Positions 8,468-17,231 of a stretch of 64,000 bases of DNA are shown here, piece by piece. The notes under the pieces were generated by a model. That model searched no databases, was not told the DNA's origin, and was given only the letters and a program-made list of their open reading frames with translations. This stretch comes from Flavobacteriaceae bacterium UBA5534 (GTDB taxonomy: Bacteria > Bacteroidota > Bacteroidia > Flavobacteriales > Flavobacteriaceae). The stretch lies in NCBI GenBank assembly GCA_002426015.1, contig DINS01000023.1, forward strand, positions 76,171 to 140,170, written 5' to 3'. The stretch's first letter is position 1. Each line of letters starts with the position of its first letter. Both the position numbers and the translations under genes were made by a program.

Positions 8468-9760
8468 CTATTTCTTTTTTTTCGGATTGTAAATCGGCAA
8501 CAGTTGTGTAGATACTTCTCCAAAACCAATGCGAGTTCCATCTTTCTCACAATGGCCTCTCATAATCACTGTATCATAATCGTTAATAAACTTACGTTCT
8601 GTGCCATCTTTCATCTTAATAGGCTTTTCACCTCTCCAAGTTAATTCTAGCATTGACCCATATGAATCTGGAGTTGGCCCAGAAATAGTACCACTCCCCA
8701 TCATATCACCAGAATTTACCGGACATCCATTAACTGTATGATGAGCCAATTGTTGAGACATATTCCAATACATATATTTGAAATTTGATTTGCTCACTAT
8801 GGTCTCTTTTGCATCTTTAGGTCTTATGGCAACTTCTAAATTAATGTCATAGCTCTTTTTTCCTTTAGATTGTAAATAAGGCAGTACAGGTTTTATTGGT
8901 TTTGGGCTTTCAACCTTAAAAGGTTCCAGTGCATCTAAAGTCACAATCCATGGAGACATTGATGACGCAAAGTTTTTAGCTAAAAAGGGTCCCAAAGGCA
9001 CATATTCCCATTTTTGGATATCTCGTGCAGACCAATCGTTGAACAGTACCAATCCAAAAATATATTCTTCAGCCTCTGCAACCGGAATAGGTTCACCTAA
9101 ATCGTTAGCATCAGTCGTAATAAAAGCCATTTCTAGTTCAAAATCAACCAATTTTGAAGGTCCAAAGATTGGTTCTTCTGCACCATCAGGAAACGTTTGT
9201 CCTTGTGGGCGATGTACAGGAATTCCAGAAGGAATGATTGACGAACTACGACCATGATAACCAACAGGAATGTGTAGCCAGTTTGGCATCAACGCATTGT
9301 CTTTTCCTCTAAACATGGTTCCAACATTGGTTGCATGCTCTAAACTGGAGTAAAAATCAGTATAATCGCCAATTTGTACAGGTAATTGCATTTCAATTTC
9401 GTCCAATCTAAAACATACAATCTCTTTATGTTTAGGATTGTTTTTTAGAACAGTGTTGTTACTGTCAAATATTTGGGCAATTCTATTGCGAACCAATCGC
9501 CATGTTTTGCGGCCATCAGCTATAAAATCGTTTAATGTATCTTGAAGAAAAATATCATCTGTCAACGGGATTCCATCAAAATAACCAAGTTGGTGCAGAG
9601 CGCCAAGGTCTATGGCTGTATCTCCAATTCGTGTACCAATGGTAATGATGTCATCACGAGTTAAAAACACACCAAAAGGAATGTTTTGAATAGGAAAATC
9701 CGAATTTTTTCCAACGTGAAGCCACGAAGTTCTGTCTGGATTATTTGCTGATAAAGGCAT
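8468..9760 (-). CDS. fahA: Fumarylacetoacetase
   Basis: A 430-residue cytoplasmic enzyme that hydrolyses 4-fumarylacetoacetate to fumarate and acetoacetate, the last step of tyrosine/homogentisate breakdown. It has the small N-terminal SH3-like domain (about 1-120) and the large FAH catalytic domain. Recognisable segments include the HATNVGTMFRGKDNALMPNW region, PVGYHGRSSS, metal-ligand acidic residues in DFELEMAF, the FNDWSARDIQKWEYVPLGPF stretch, and GSGTISGP near the end. Length matches the family (about 420-430). It is transcribed alone. A good -7 element (TAGGTTTG, minus strand 9796-9803) lies upstream and a hairpin terminator downstream. The other homogentisate-pathway genes are not in the window. 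Confidence 0.95.
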   Translation of the reverse strand: MPLSANNPDRTSWLHVGKNSDFPIQNIPFGVFLTRDDIITIGTRIGDTAIDLGALHQLGYFDGIPLTDDIFLQDTLNDFIADGRKTWRLVRNRIAQIFDSNNTVLKNNPKHKEIVCFRLDEIEMQLPVQIGDYTDFYSSLEHATNVGTMFRGKDNALMPNWLHIPVGYHGRSSSIIPSGIPVHRPQGQTFPDGAEEPIFGPSKLVDFELEMAFITTDANDLGEPIPVAEAEEYIFGLVLFNDWSARDIQKWEYVPLGPFLAKNFASSMSPWIVTLDALEPFKVESPKPIKPVLPYLQSKGKKSYDINLEVAIRPKDAKETIVSKSNFKYMYWNMSQQLAHHTVNGCPVNSGDMMGSGTISGPTPDSYGSMLELTWRGEKPIKMKDGTERKFINDYDTVIMRGHCEKDGTRIGFGEVSTQLLPIYNPKKKK

Positions 9761-9795
9761 ATCTTTCTATTTGATTAGTTATTTTTAATTCTATT

Positions 9796-9803
9796 CAAAC
9801 CTA
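9796..9803 (-). promoter_or_regulatory. Bacteroidota -7 element for fahA
   Basis: TAGGTTTG on the minus strand matches TAnnTTTG, 35 bases upstream of the fahA start. No clear -33 TTG is visible. Confidence 0.5.
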
Positions 9804-9893
9804 CATAATATTTTTAATTTAAACCTAAAAAAATACTTAAAATTAGTACAATTTGAAATGCAATGAATGTTAATGAATTATCAACATTTTTGG

Positions 9894-9922
9894 TTGATTA
9901 CGTTATGGTTTTATTATTTTTG
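9894..9922 (+). promoter_or_regulatory. Bacteroidota promoter for glyA
   Basis: TTG at 9894-9896, an 18-base spacer, and TATTTTTG at 9915-9922 lie 26 bases before the glyA start. Confidence 0.7.
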
Positions 9923-9948
9923 AGAAAATTTTAATTTAATACCGACTT

Positions 9949-11220
9949 ATGCAACGCGACCAACAAATATTTGAGCTTATCGAAGCTGAAAAAGAAAGAC
10001 AATTACACGGATTAGAACTTATAGCATCAGAAAATTTTGTAAGCAATCAAGTGATGGAAGCTGCAGGTTCTGTATTGACCAATAAATATGCTGAAGGCTA
10101 TCCAGGGAAACGTTATTATGGAGGTTGCGAAGTGGTTGATGAAGTAGAGCAAATTGCAATTGATAGAGCAAAAGCCTTGTTTGGCGCAGTGTATGTCAAC
10201 GTCCAGCCACATTCTGGGAGCCAGGCCAACACTGCTGTTTATTCAATGTGTTTAAAACCTGGAGATAAAATTCTTGGTTTTGATTTATCACATGGAGGCC
10301 ATTTAACCCATGGATCGCCAGTTAATTTTTCAGGCAAATTATATAATCCGTCCTTTTATGGTGTTGATAAAGCAACTGGTCGAATCGATTATGATCATTT
10401 AGAAACTACTGCAAAGAAAGAGCAGCCAAAATTGATCATTGCTGGAGCATCTGCGTATTCACGCGATATGGATTTTAAAAAATTCAGGGAGGTTGCCGAT
10501 AGCGTTGGAGCCATTTTAATGGCTGATATTTCGCATCCTGCAGGATTGATTGCCAAAGGTATTTTGAATGATCCTATGCCACATTGCCATATCGTTACCA
10601 CGACTACACACAAAACTTTGCGTGGGCCAAGAGGTGGTATGATTATGATGGGGCAAGATTTTGAAAACCCTTTCGGACTTAAAACGCCAAAAGGAGAACC
10701 GCGAATGATGTCTTCGTTATTAGATTCTGGAGTATTTCCTGGAAATCAAGGAGGCCCATTGGAACATATTATCGCTGCCAAAGCTATTGCTTTTGGCGAA
10801 GCGTTGACAGACGATTTTATGCATTATATGTTGCAAGTGAAACACAACGCGGCTGCTATGGCAAAAGCCTTTGTAAATAGAGGCTATAACATCATTTCTG
10901 ATGGAACTGATAACCATATGATGTTGATTGACTTAAGAAATAAAAATATTACTGGTAAAGACGCCGAACAAGCACTGGTAAAAGCCGAAATCACAGTCAA
11001 TAAAAATATGGTGCCTTTTGATGACAAGTCGCCATTTGTGACTTCTGGAATTAGAGTTGGAACACCAGCCATCACTACAAGAGGATTGAAAGAAAACGAT
11101 ATGGAAACCATCGTTGGATTGATTGATGAAGTTATCATGAATTACCAAGATGAAAGTAAACTGGAAGCCATTGGTGATAAAGTCAATGAAATGATGAAAG
11201 GTAAACCGCTTTTTTCTTAA
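9949..11220 (+). CDS. glyA: Serine hydroxymethyltransferase
   Basis: A 423-residue PLP enzyme that interconverts serine and glycine while loading tetrahydrofolate with a one-carbon unit. It has the N-terminal motif GLELIASENFVS, the tetrahydrofolate/PLP region NKYAEGYPGKRYYGG, and PHSGSQAN. PLP-binding Lys222 sits in TTTHKTLRGPRGG, followed by FPGNQGGPLEH. Length is typical for the family. The start at 9949 follows a good TTG-18-TATTTTTG promoter. The gene is single and ends in an exceptionally long (18-base-pair) hairpin terminator. It supplies glycine and methylene-tetrahydrofolate for purine, thymidylate and methionine synthesis. I see no glycine riboswitch in the short leader. Confidence 0.97.
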   Translation: MQRDQQIFELIEAEKERQLHGLELIASENFVSNQVMEAAGSVLTNKYAEGYPGKRYYGGCEVVDEVEQIAIDRAKALFGAVYVNVQPHSGSQANTAVYSMCLKPGDKILGFDLSHGGHLTHGSPVNFSGKLYNPSFYGVDKATGRIDYDHLETTAKKEQPKLIIAGASAYSRDMDFKKFREVADSVGAILMADISHPAGLIAKGILNDPMPHCHIVTTTTHKTLRGPRGGMIMMGQDFENPFGLKTPKGEPRMMSSLLDSGVFPGNQGGPLEHIIAAKAIAFGEALTDDFMHYMLQVKHNAAAMAKAFVNRGYNIISDGTDNHMMLIDLRNKNITGKDAEQALVKAEITVNKNMVPFDDKSPFVTSGIRVGTPAITTRGLKENDMETIVGLIDEVIMNYQDESKLEAIGDKVNEMMKGKPLFS

Positions 11221-11234
11221 AACAAATCATCTGT

Positions 11235-11280
11235 TGTAAACAAAAAAGACTATCCGTTTGGTTAGTCTTTTTTGTTTACA
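11235..11280. terminator. Long bidirectional terminator
   Basis: Perfect 18-base arms (11235-11252 and 11263-11280) with A and T runs on both sides lie between convergent glyA and the membrane-protein gene. Confidence 0.9.
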
Positions 11281-11292
11281 TTCAATTAGTAT

Positions 11293-11670
11293 TTAACAAA
11301 ACGGATTCATGTTGAACAATCCTAATAGCCCTATAATCAAAGCGGCATCACCAATGATGACCTTAAAAGGCATCAACCAATTGGATGCTTTTAACAATGA
11401 ACTTCCAATACCTGGAACATTGGTCAGCTGTTGAGGTAACAGGAGTAGGCCACAGGCAATACCTATAGCTCCAAAAATGATGCATTCAATTTTCAAGAGG
11501 TAAATAACGCCTATAATAAGCGTGGCAAAACCAATAACAGTATTAAAGGGTTTTAGTTTTGCCGCGATGTTATTGAAAAAGTTGCTTTTACCGTCAAGTC
11601 GGTCCAATGCTGTGATAGCGAGTAGAATTCCAGCGCAAATACACGCAATTTCAAATATCAGGTTGATCAT
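11293..11670 (-). CDS. Small membrane protein with internal repeat
   Basis: A 125-residue, strongly hydrophobic protein with about four membrane segments. An internal duplication is visible: residues near 42 read KPFNTVIGFATLIIGVIYLL and those near 100 read MPFKVIIGDAALIIGLLGLF, each a short charged turn plus one helix. There is no catalytic motif, signal peptide cleavage site or cofactor site. It is convergent with glyA and is followed, on the same strand upstream, by a beta-helix lipoprotein 51 bases away, so the two might share a transcript. I do not recognise a named family. Inner-membrane location is the only secure inference. Confidence 0.7.
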   Translation of the reverse strand: MINLIFEIACICAGILLAITALDRLDGKSNFFNNIAAKLKPFNTVIGFATLIIGVIYLLKIECIIFGAIGIACGLLLLPQQLTNVPGIGSSLLKASNWLMPFKVIIGDAALIIGLLGLFNMNPFC

Positions 11671-11721
11671 ATTGATTTTGATTTGTTAGAATATAAAAAT
11701 AACTATTTTTTAATTAGATGA

Positions 11722-13278
11722 TTAATCTTCAAATGTAATATGTTGATAGGCACCCAAATCTGGAGAAGCAGTTCTGCTCACATTCAAAATGTCAAAAGGC
11801 ACTTGAGAAGCAAAACTTGAATTTCCTTGCCCATTTGCGGCCGAATCATCACCAATCATCAACTTGTTTTTTGAGGTATCCAAAAAGTCTGGGTCTTGAT
11901 TGAAGATACACAATTCGTATAAGTTAGTATCACTAAAATTATAATTGGGTCCAGTGAAATTGTTATTGGTATTTTGAAAACGGATCAAACAATTAGTGAA
12001 CTTAAAGTTAAAGGTTGCTCCAGTTTTTTCGTCTAAAATAACTTCAGGATTGTCATTGCCATAAATAATGCAATTATTGAAATTGGCTTCAGCTAAATCA
12101 TTAGGAAACACCATTTGATTTTCATCTTCAATGTAGTTATTTAACAAAACAGCAGGAAATTGTCTGAAACTATTGTTCCAATAATTGGCAAGCGTACAAT
12201 GAGTAAAATTGTATTTACCACCATAAGTTCCAGCAAAAACAGATTGTCCAGCATTATTGAACACCACATTTTCGGCAGTGATAGATGTGGCACGAGCTAA
12301 AATTCCGAAGTTACTACAGTTGTAAACCTTTGAGTCGCTTATCGTCAGCTTATCTAAAGGTGCATTCTGATTGTTCTCGGCAAGAATACCAACCGTTGCA
12401 TTTTTTATGGTAGCAAAGTTGATTTGATTATCCACACTTCCGCTAAATAGCCAAATGGTTCCCCATTGACCTGGAATATTTTCAAACAAAGGCTCTAGTC
12501 TGTCACCTTCAAAAATGACCTCATTTTCTAAAATATCTTGGTCTGTACTCAATTGGCCATTCACTTTTAAAGAGGCATTATTGGTAATCAACAAACCAGA
12601 ATTGGCATGAAAATGCACTCTTGCTCCAGCATTCACGGTTAAGGTTTTGCCTTCATCAACAGCGGCATATCCATAAATGACATATGGTTTTTCGTTGGTA
12701 AATGTGAGTTCACTATCTGTTAAAAACCGTCCTTGTATGTTTGTTTCGTCGTCTGTACCATCACCATCAACATCAAAAGTCAAAGTTTCTATAACGCCTT
12801 CACTATCTCTATTTGGATAGATGAATACAGCATCTTTTACCAAGGTCACCAATTCTACTTTTTGGAGATTGGAGCCACTATCAAACTCAATGGCATCAGT
12901 ATATAAAAATTGATTATTTGCTGCGACAACAGTTTGAATATCGAATGTGGTTTCTATAAAAATATACATACTATCTTTAGCAAGAAGCTCTATATTTTGA
13001 AACTCTTTTCCTGGCATTCCATCAACGTTTAACCGATAATTAGAGGCTTGACCTTGGGCCAAGCGTACTGTTGGAATGACTATATCTGTATCACTGCGGT
13101 TATAAACTTTTAGATTATAGGTACTAGAGCCAATATTGGTAAATACAGTATCGAGATAAACAGTGTCTTTGGAAAACTCTAATTGTCCAGTGCTTGGAGA
13201 AAATTCAAAATCTTGACGACACGAACTCCATAACACTAATACGGTTAAGGTAAATAGTAAGTATAAACTTCTTCTCAT
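11722..13278 (-). CDS. Beta-helix lipoprotein
   Basis: A 518-residue lipoprotein. The signal peptide ends in WSSC (lipid Cys20). Residues about 25-150 look like an Ig-like/ASPM-type beta sandwich (LDTVFTNIGSSTYNLKVYNRS). From about 190 to 480 the sequence has the short-strand, Asn-rich periodicity of a right-handed parallel beta-helix (INFATIKNATVGILAEN, LTISDSKVYNCSNFGILA, FTHCTLANY, FNNCIIYGND). Such proteins are surface or periplasmic, and some bind or cleave polysaccharides, but no catalytic residues can be assigned here. A DVDGDGTDDE stretch near residue 175 is a plausible calcium loop. It lies upstream of, and possibly cotranscribed with, the small membrane protein at 11293. Confidence 0.8.
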   Translation of the reverse strand: MRRSLYLLFTLTVLVLWSSCRQDFEFSPSTGQLEFSKDTVYLDTVFTNIGSSTYNLKVYNRSDTDIVIPTVRLAQGQASNYRLNVDGMPGKEFQNIELLAKDSMYIFIETTFDIQTVVAANNQFLYTDAIEFDSGSNLQKVELVTLVKDAVFIYPNRDSEGVIETLTFDVDGDGTDDETNIQGRFLTDSELTFTNEKPYVIYGYAAVDEGKTLTVNAGARVHFHANSGLLITNNASLKVNGQLSTDQDILENEVIFEGDRLEPLFENIPGQWGTIWLFSGSVDNQINFATIKNATVGILAENNQNAPLDKLTISDSKVYNCSNFGILARATSITAENVVFNNAGQSVFAGTYGGKYNFTHCTLANYWNNSFRQFPAVLLNNYIEDENQMVFPNDLAEANFNNCIIYGNDNPEVILDEKTGATFNFKFTNCLIRFQNTNNNFTGPNYNFSDTNLYELCIFNQDPDFLDTSKNKLMIGDDSAANGQGNSSFASQVPFDILNVSRTASPDLGAYQHITFED

Positions 13279-13350
13279 GTGGAATTAATAAAGCAATTAT
13301 TGGTTAAAAATATAACTTTTGAATCAATGAATTAGTATATGTTGCCTAAT

Positions 13351-13740
13351 TTAATTGAACAATTCGGCAATTTCTTGGGTAATACGTGTAGGGCGTTTTG
13401 TTTCTTTTGAGATTAAGCACCAGGTTGCTTCGGAGGTAACGAGTAGTTTGTTGGTATGTTTGTTGTAAATGTCCACATTTCTGATAGAAGTGACACCATC
13501 AGCCTTTGTAACATAAGTGACGAGTTTTAAAACATCTCCAAGAATGGCTTCACTTTTGTATTCGATAGTGTGTTTTAACAAGACCCAAAAATAAGTATCA
13601 TCGATATGCTTCGATACTTTGGCGTTCCAATGTTCTGCAGCAATATCTTGTATCCACTGTACATAACGAACATTGTTGACATGGTTGAGGTTGTCTATGT
13701 CTTGTTGGGCAACGATAATGTACTTTTCGAAGGTTTGCAT
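13351..13740 (-). CDS. Acyl-CoA thioesterase, 4HBT (YbgC/FadM-like) family
   Basis: A 129-residue hotdog-fold protein. The family motif DIDNLNHVNNVRYVQW lies at residues 14-29, with Asp16 in the catalytic position and the HVNNxRYxxW continuation on the central helix. These small cytoplasmic tetrameric enzymes hydrolyse acyl-CoA thioesters, and the substrate cannot be told from sequence. Length is typical. It sits 30 bases downstream of the carboxypeptidase-regulatory-domain protein at 13771 on the same strand, so readthrough is possible, though no functional link is evident. Confidence 0.88.
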   Translation of the reverse strand: MQTFEKYIIVAQQDIDNLNHVNNVRYVQWIQDIAAEHWNAKVSKHIDDTYFWVLLKHTIEYKSEAILGDVLKLVTYVTKADGVTSIRNVDIYNKHTNKLLVTSEATWCLISKETKRPTRITQEIAELFN

Positions 13741-13770
13741 TATTACATTATTATTGCTTAAAAGTATAGT

Positions 13771-14964
13771 TTAATCTTTAGTTTTAAAAATGTTTGTCAG
13801 TTTATATAAGAATTTGCCTGTTGCAGTACGTTCTATACTGCCATTTTTTATTTGTTGCCTTTTGATTTTTCTCGCTTCTTTTTCTTCTTTATCTTTTCGA
13901 TTGTAAAATGCTAATCTATTTTCATTTCGTTCTTTATTGATTCTTTTGGTTTCAATTTGTTCTGGTGTAAGTTCATAACTAGAATAGGAATAATTTACAT
14001 AACCAGCAACAACAACTATTTCACCTGAAATATCTTCGTCAAGACTTAATTTAAGATTGTAATTTACCAAATTGGAGATTTTCACTTCTTGTGTTATGCA
14101 TCCAAAATAGCTTATTACTAGAATGTCTTCAGGCTTAACTTTAATTTTAAAATTCCCATCAAAATCAGCTTGAGTTCCAATTTTTGTACCTTTAATAATG
14201 ACATTTGCTCCTGGCAATGGTAGACCATCTGAATCGCTTGTAATGGTTCCATTAATTAATCGTTCATCAGATTGTTTGAGTTGACTAACATTCCCAATAT
14301 TTGGTGCTATGAGCGCTCCCATAATAAGTTCTTTAGGTTCGTTTGCTGTAGCTGGCAATGCAGTAATAGTAATTTCATATTTATTAGCCTCCCAAGTGAC
14401 CAATTGTGTGGTTTGATAACCCAAAGCTTTGAATACAAGGGTGTCTCCATTTTTAATTTTTATAGAAAAATTTCCTTGTGAATCGGCAGTCACACTTTTG
14501 TCAGTACCCAAAACAGAAACGATGGCGTATGGAACTCTGTTTTCAAAGTTCTGGTACACAGTTCCACTAATAACGCGCTCTTGTAGAATAGAAGTTGCTA
14601 TTTTTCCTTTTATGGAATTTAATGCAGTGGAATCCGTTTGAACAACTCTTGGTTCGCCTTGCGCTTTTGTACTTTGTGTGCCTATGCTTAAGAAAGCAAA
14701 TAAGCTTGAAGCCACCAAACTCAAATAATTGTTTTTGTCTTTTCTGGCCAATACGATCTCACGATTGAGTTGTGATGATTTAAAACGTCCACATAATTTG
14801 CCTTCTTGTTCAAAAGTCGTGATGATTTGTTCGTCCGTTTTTTTGGTGAAATCGATAACAGTTTTATCGCAAACGGCACAATGACGACCTTTTTCTTGAG
14901 GTGTCATTAGATTCCAGTCTTCATGGCAAGGCTCTGGAATGTTGATGTTGATTACTTTTCTCAT
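13771..14964 (-). CDS. Membrane-anchored protein with two carboxypeptidase-regulatory-like domains
   Basis: A 397-residue protein with an unusual order. Residues 1-75 form a hydrophilic, presumably cytoplasmic segment with several cysteines, including HCAVC and LCGRF. Next comes one membrane segment (about 80-103), then two CarboxypepD_reg-like beta-sandwich domains of the kind seen at the front of TonB-dependent receptors (about 125-205, GTVYQNFENRVPYAIVSV; and about 235-315, PLPGANVIIKGTKIGTQADF). The tail is basic and helical. The N-terminal segment (GRHCAVCDKTVIDF) recurs in flavobacterial proteins of this architecture, from memory. The start is taken at ATG 14964 (MRKVININ) rather than five codons upstream. 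No enzymatic role is evident. Peptidoglycan-side scaffolding or signalling is a guess. Confidence 0.78.
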   Translation of the reverse strand: MRKVININIPEPCHEDWNLMTPQEKGRHCAVCDKTVIDFTKKTDEQIITTFEQEGKLCGRFKSSQLNREIVLARKDKNNYLSLVASSLFAFLSIGTQSTKAQGEPRVVQTDSTALNSIKGKIATSILQERVISGTVYQNFENRVPYAIVSVLGTDKSVTADSQGNFSIKIKNGDTLVFKALGYQTTQLVTWEANKYEITITALPATANEPKELIMGALIAPNIGNVSQLKQSDERLINGTITSDSDGLPLPGANVIIKGTKIGTQADFDGNFKIKVKPEDILVISYFGCITQEVKISNLVNYNLKLSLDEDISGEIVVVAGYVNYSYSSYELTPEQIETKRINKERNENRLAFYNRKDKEEKEARKIKRQQIKNGSIERTATGKFLYKLTNIFKTKD

Positions 14965-15037
14965 AGTGTAAATAACCATCAGAAAAGTGAAATTTAAAAC
15001 AAAGAATGAGTGAACGTGTCTTTTGTATGAGTGAACG

Positions 15038-16069
15038 CTACTTTACAAAAACCTCTACCTCAAACAATTTGTCCCAATCTTTGCCTGTCACAAAAATAGT
15101 GTTGGTTTCTGGGTTGTAAGCGATGCCATTAAGAACGTCCAAATTAGGATGTTGCGTCACTTTGTCTTTTAAGGATGAAAAATCAATAACACCTTCCACA
15201 GCACCATTGATTGGATTGATGATAGCCACACCATTCTTTTGATAACGGTTGGCGTAGATTTTCCCATTGATCCATTCGAGTTCATTCAATTCGATGACTT
15301 TGCCACGGTTATGATACACTTGGATGTTATCCATTTCAACTAAAGTATCAGGATTTAATGTCCAGATATATTCTGTGCCATCTGATTTGTACAAGGTTTT
15401 TCCGTCATTACAAAGTCCCCAACCTTCCTTGCTTTTGCCATATCTGAAGCTGCTGGTTTTTTCCAAAGTAGCAGCATCATAAACAAAACCAGTGCTTTCA
15501 CGCCAAGTCAACTGGTACACTTTTCCATTCAAAACTGTTAGACCTTCTGCAAAATACTGATTACCAAGATTTACATTTTTGATAACTTCACCAGTTTTAT
15601 AATTTACTTTTCGAAGCTTGGATTCTTTGTACTGACCTGTACTTTCGTATAAGTCACCATTATAAAATTCAAGTCCTTGGGTATAGGATGTGATGTCGTG
15701 AGGATATTCGTTAATGATTTTGAAATCGTAAATTTTTGGCGATTCGTTATTAAGAATGGTAATTTTTGTTGAGACTTCTTCAGAAGTATCATCATAATTA
15801 ATCTTGGCAACAATAGATTGTTCGCCCAACTTGACATTATCTACCTTAAAATTCTCTGAAATGGTTTTTCCGTTGATGGAATAAGTGACAGAATTAATAG
15901 TCAATTTTTTTGGATTATTGACTGTCAACTGTAGCGTTTCGCCTAATGCCACGGTATTGTTTTTAGCATTTGTGCCGATTGAAAATTTATTTTTCCCATC
16001 AGATGAACCACCACAAGTCCAAAATAAAAGGGATAACAATGTGATTGCGAAAAGTTTAAATGTTGACAT
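15038..16069 (-). CDS. Glutaminyl-peptide cyclotransferase (glutamine cyclotransferase family lipoprotein)
   Basis: A 343-residue lipoprotein (signal ending FWTC, Cys19) with an Ig-like linker (about 25-90) and then a five-bladed beta-propeller of the plant-type glutamine cyclotransferase family (about 95-340). Blade motifs include YTQGLEFYNGDLYESTGQY, FAEGLTVLNGKVYQLTW, GWGLCNDGKTLYKSDGT, LNELEWINGKIYAN and LNGIAYNPETNTIFVTGK. The family turns N-terminal glutamine of proteins into pyroglutamate. In Bacteroidota this matters because signal peptidase I often exposes Gln at the mature N terminus, which fits periplasmic localisation here. It is a single gene transcribed away from the SRP RNA promoter. 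Confidence 0.9.
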   Translation of the reverse strand: MSTFKLFAITLLSLLFWTCGGSSDGKNKFSIGTNAKNNTVALGETLQLTVNNPKKLTINSVTYSINGKTISENFKVDNVKLGEQSIVAKINYDDTSEEVSTKITILNNESPKIYDFKIINEYPHDITSYTQGLEFYNGDLYESTGQYKESKLRKVNYKTGEVIKNVNLGNQYFAEGLTVLNGKVYQLTWRESTGFVYDAATLEKTSSFRYGKSKEGWGLCNDGKTLYKSDGTEYIWTLNPDTLVEMDNIQVYHNRGKVIELNELEWINGKIYANRYQKNGVAIINPINGAVEGVIDFSSLKDKVTQHPNLDVLNGIAYNPETNTIFVTGKDWDKLFEVEVFVK

Positions 16070-16123
16070 GGTAAACGTAATTTTTTGAGCAAGTTATTTA
16101 ATTAAATTCAGTTTAAAAAATCA

Positions 16124-16153
16124 TTGCACAACTATTAAAAGATTGTATCTTTG
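16124..16153 (+). promoter_or_regulatory. Bacteroidota promoter of the SRP RNA gene
   Basis: TTG at 16124-16126, a 19-base spacer, and TATCTTTG at 16146-16153 form a near-ideal consensus. Predicted initiation falls at about 16159, the first base of the RNA stem. Confidence 0.85.
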
Positions 16154-16158
16154 CACTC

Positions 16159-16259
16159 GGCAAGTCCTACACAACCAGCTCCTGTTGAATCCTCCAGGTC
16201 GGGAACGAAGCAAAGGTAAATGGTCGTAGCGGTGTGATGTAGGTAGCTTGCCTTTTTTT
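16159..16259 (+). ncRNA. ffs: Signal recognition particle RNA (small bacterial type, 4.5S-like)
   Basis: A roughly 95-nucleotide RNA gene. The ends GGCAAG (16159) and CTTGCC (to 16252) close the hairpin, with further pairing of TCCTACA and TGTAGG. The central Ffh-binding region shows the conserved order AATCCTCCAGGTC, a GGAA tetraloop closed by TCG/CGA, then GAAGCAAAGGTAA with the asymmetric internal loop. A T-run at 16253-16259 ends transcription. It binds Ffh to target nascent membrane and exported proteins. The strong promoter immediately upstream and lack of any ORF agree with a stable RNA gene. Confidence 0.93.
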
Positions 16260-16317
16260 GTGCCCAATACTTTCCTATTATTATTGTATTTTTATCTCAT
16301 AAAATTTTTAATTATTT

Positions 16318-17121
16318 ATGTCTAAAGTTGTATTAATTACAGGTGGATCTTCTGGAATTGGAAAATCAATAGGTGAATTTTTAACTAACAAAGGATTTAC
16401 TGTTTACGGAACTAGCAGAACACCAGAAAAATATACTGATAGTAAATTTAAATTAGTGCAATTAGATGTTTCTGATACCACATCAATACAAAATGCAATT
16501 CAAGCTATTATTAAAGAAACAGGTCGATTAGATGTTGTTGTGAATAATGCAGGAGCAGGTATAACAGGACCAATTGAGGAAATTCCTGAAGTAGAAATAA
16601 AACGCAATTTTGAAACCAATTTTTTTGGACCAATAAACGTCATTAAAGCTGTTTTGCCACAAATGCGAGTTCAAAATTCTGGGCTTATTATTAATATTAC
16701 ATCTATAGCTGGTTATATGGGATTGCCTTATAGAGGCATTTATAGTGCGAGTAAAGGTGCTTTAGAGTTAGTAACTGAAGCCTTTAGATTGGAGATTAAA
16801 GATTTTAATATACAAATGACCAATGTGGCTCCTGGTGATTTTGCAACCAATATTGCTGCAGGTCGTTATCATGCACCAGTAAAAGACGATTCGCCTTATA
16901 AAACACCTTACGGAAGCACTTTAAGAATGATGGATGCGCATGTTGATGCTGGTAAAGACCCTCAACTAATGGCTAAAGCAATTTTTAATGTTATTAATAC
17001 ACCAAACCCCAAAATTCATTATAAAGTAGGCGAGTTTATGCAGAAATTTTCTATTGTTTTAAAACGAATACTACCAGATAAAGTGTATGAAAAAATGCTG
17101 ATGAAGCATTATAAGTTGTAG
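16318..17121 (+). CDS. SDR-family NAD(P)-dependent oxidoreductase
   Basis: A 267-residue classical short-chain dehydrogenase. The Rossmann cofactor motif GGSSGIGKSIG is at residues 8-18. NNAG lies near 85, the catalytic Ser in ITSIAGYMG near 137, and the YSASKG Tyr/Lys pair near 151-155, followed by the PGD segment. The Gly-rich loop followed by a TSRTPEK stretch suggests NADP(H) preference. The C-terminal region (about 200-267) resembles the SDR group that acts on lipids or retinol-like alcohols, but substrate cannot be assigned. It follows the SRP RNA after 58 bases and precedes the aldolase gene by 110 bases. Neither is an obvious pathway partner. Confidence 0.9.
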   Translation: MSKVVLITGGSSGIGKSIGEFLTNKGFTVYGTSRTPEKYTDSKFKLVQLDVSDTTSIQNAIQAIIKETGRLDVVVNNAGAGITGPIEEIPEVEIKRNFETNFFGPINVIKAVLPQMRVQNSGLIINITSIAGYMGLPYRGIYSASKGALELVTEAFRLEIKDFNIQMTNVAPGDFATNIAAGRYHAPVKDDSPYKTPYGSTLRMMDAHVDAGKDPQLMAKAIFNVINTPNPKIHYKVGEFMQKFSIVLKRILPDKVYEKMLMKHYKL

Positions 17122-17189
17122 TGTTTAAAACTGCATAACTTGTTAATATGTTTTAACCAAAATACAACTTTAAAGTTTTTGATTAATTG

Positions 17190-17197
17190 TAAATTTG
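17190..17197 (+). promoter_or_regulatory. Bacteroidota -7 element upstream of fsa
   Basis: TAAATTTG matches TAnnTTTG, 34 bases before the start. No TTG is found at the right spacing. Confidence 0.5.
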
Positions 17198-17231
17198 CAA
17201 AACTTTATAACACAACAAATAAATTAAATAG

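Noticed and set aside
10395..11148. Minus-strand ORFs inside glyA
   Set aside because: They are antisense to a conserved enzyme gene, overlap one another and have no promoter or family resemblance.
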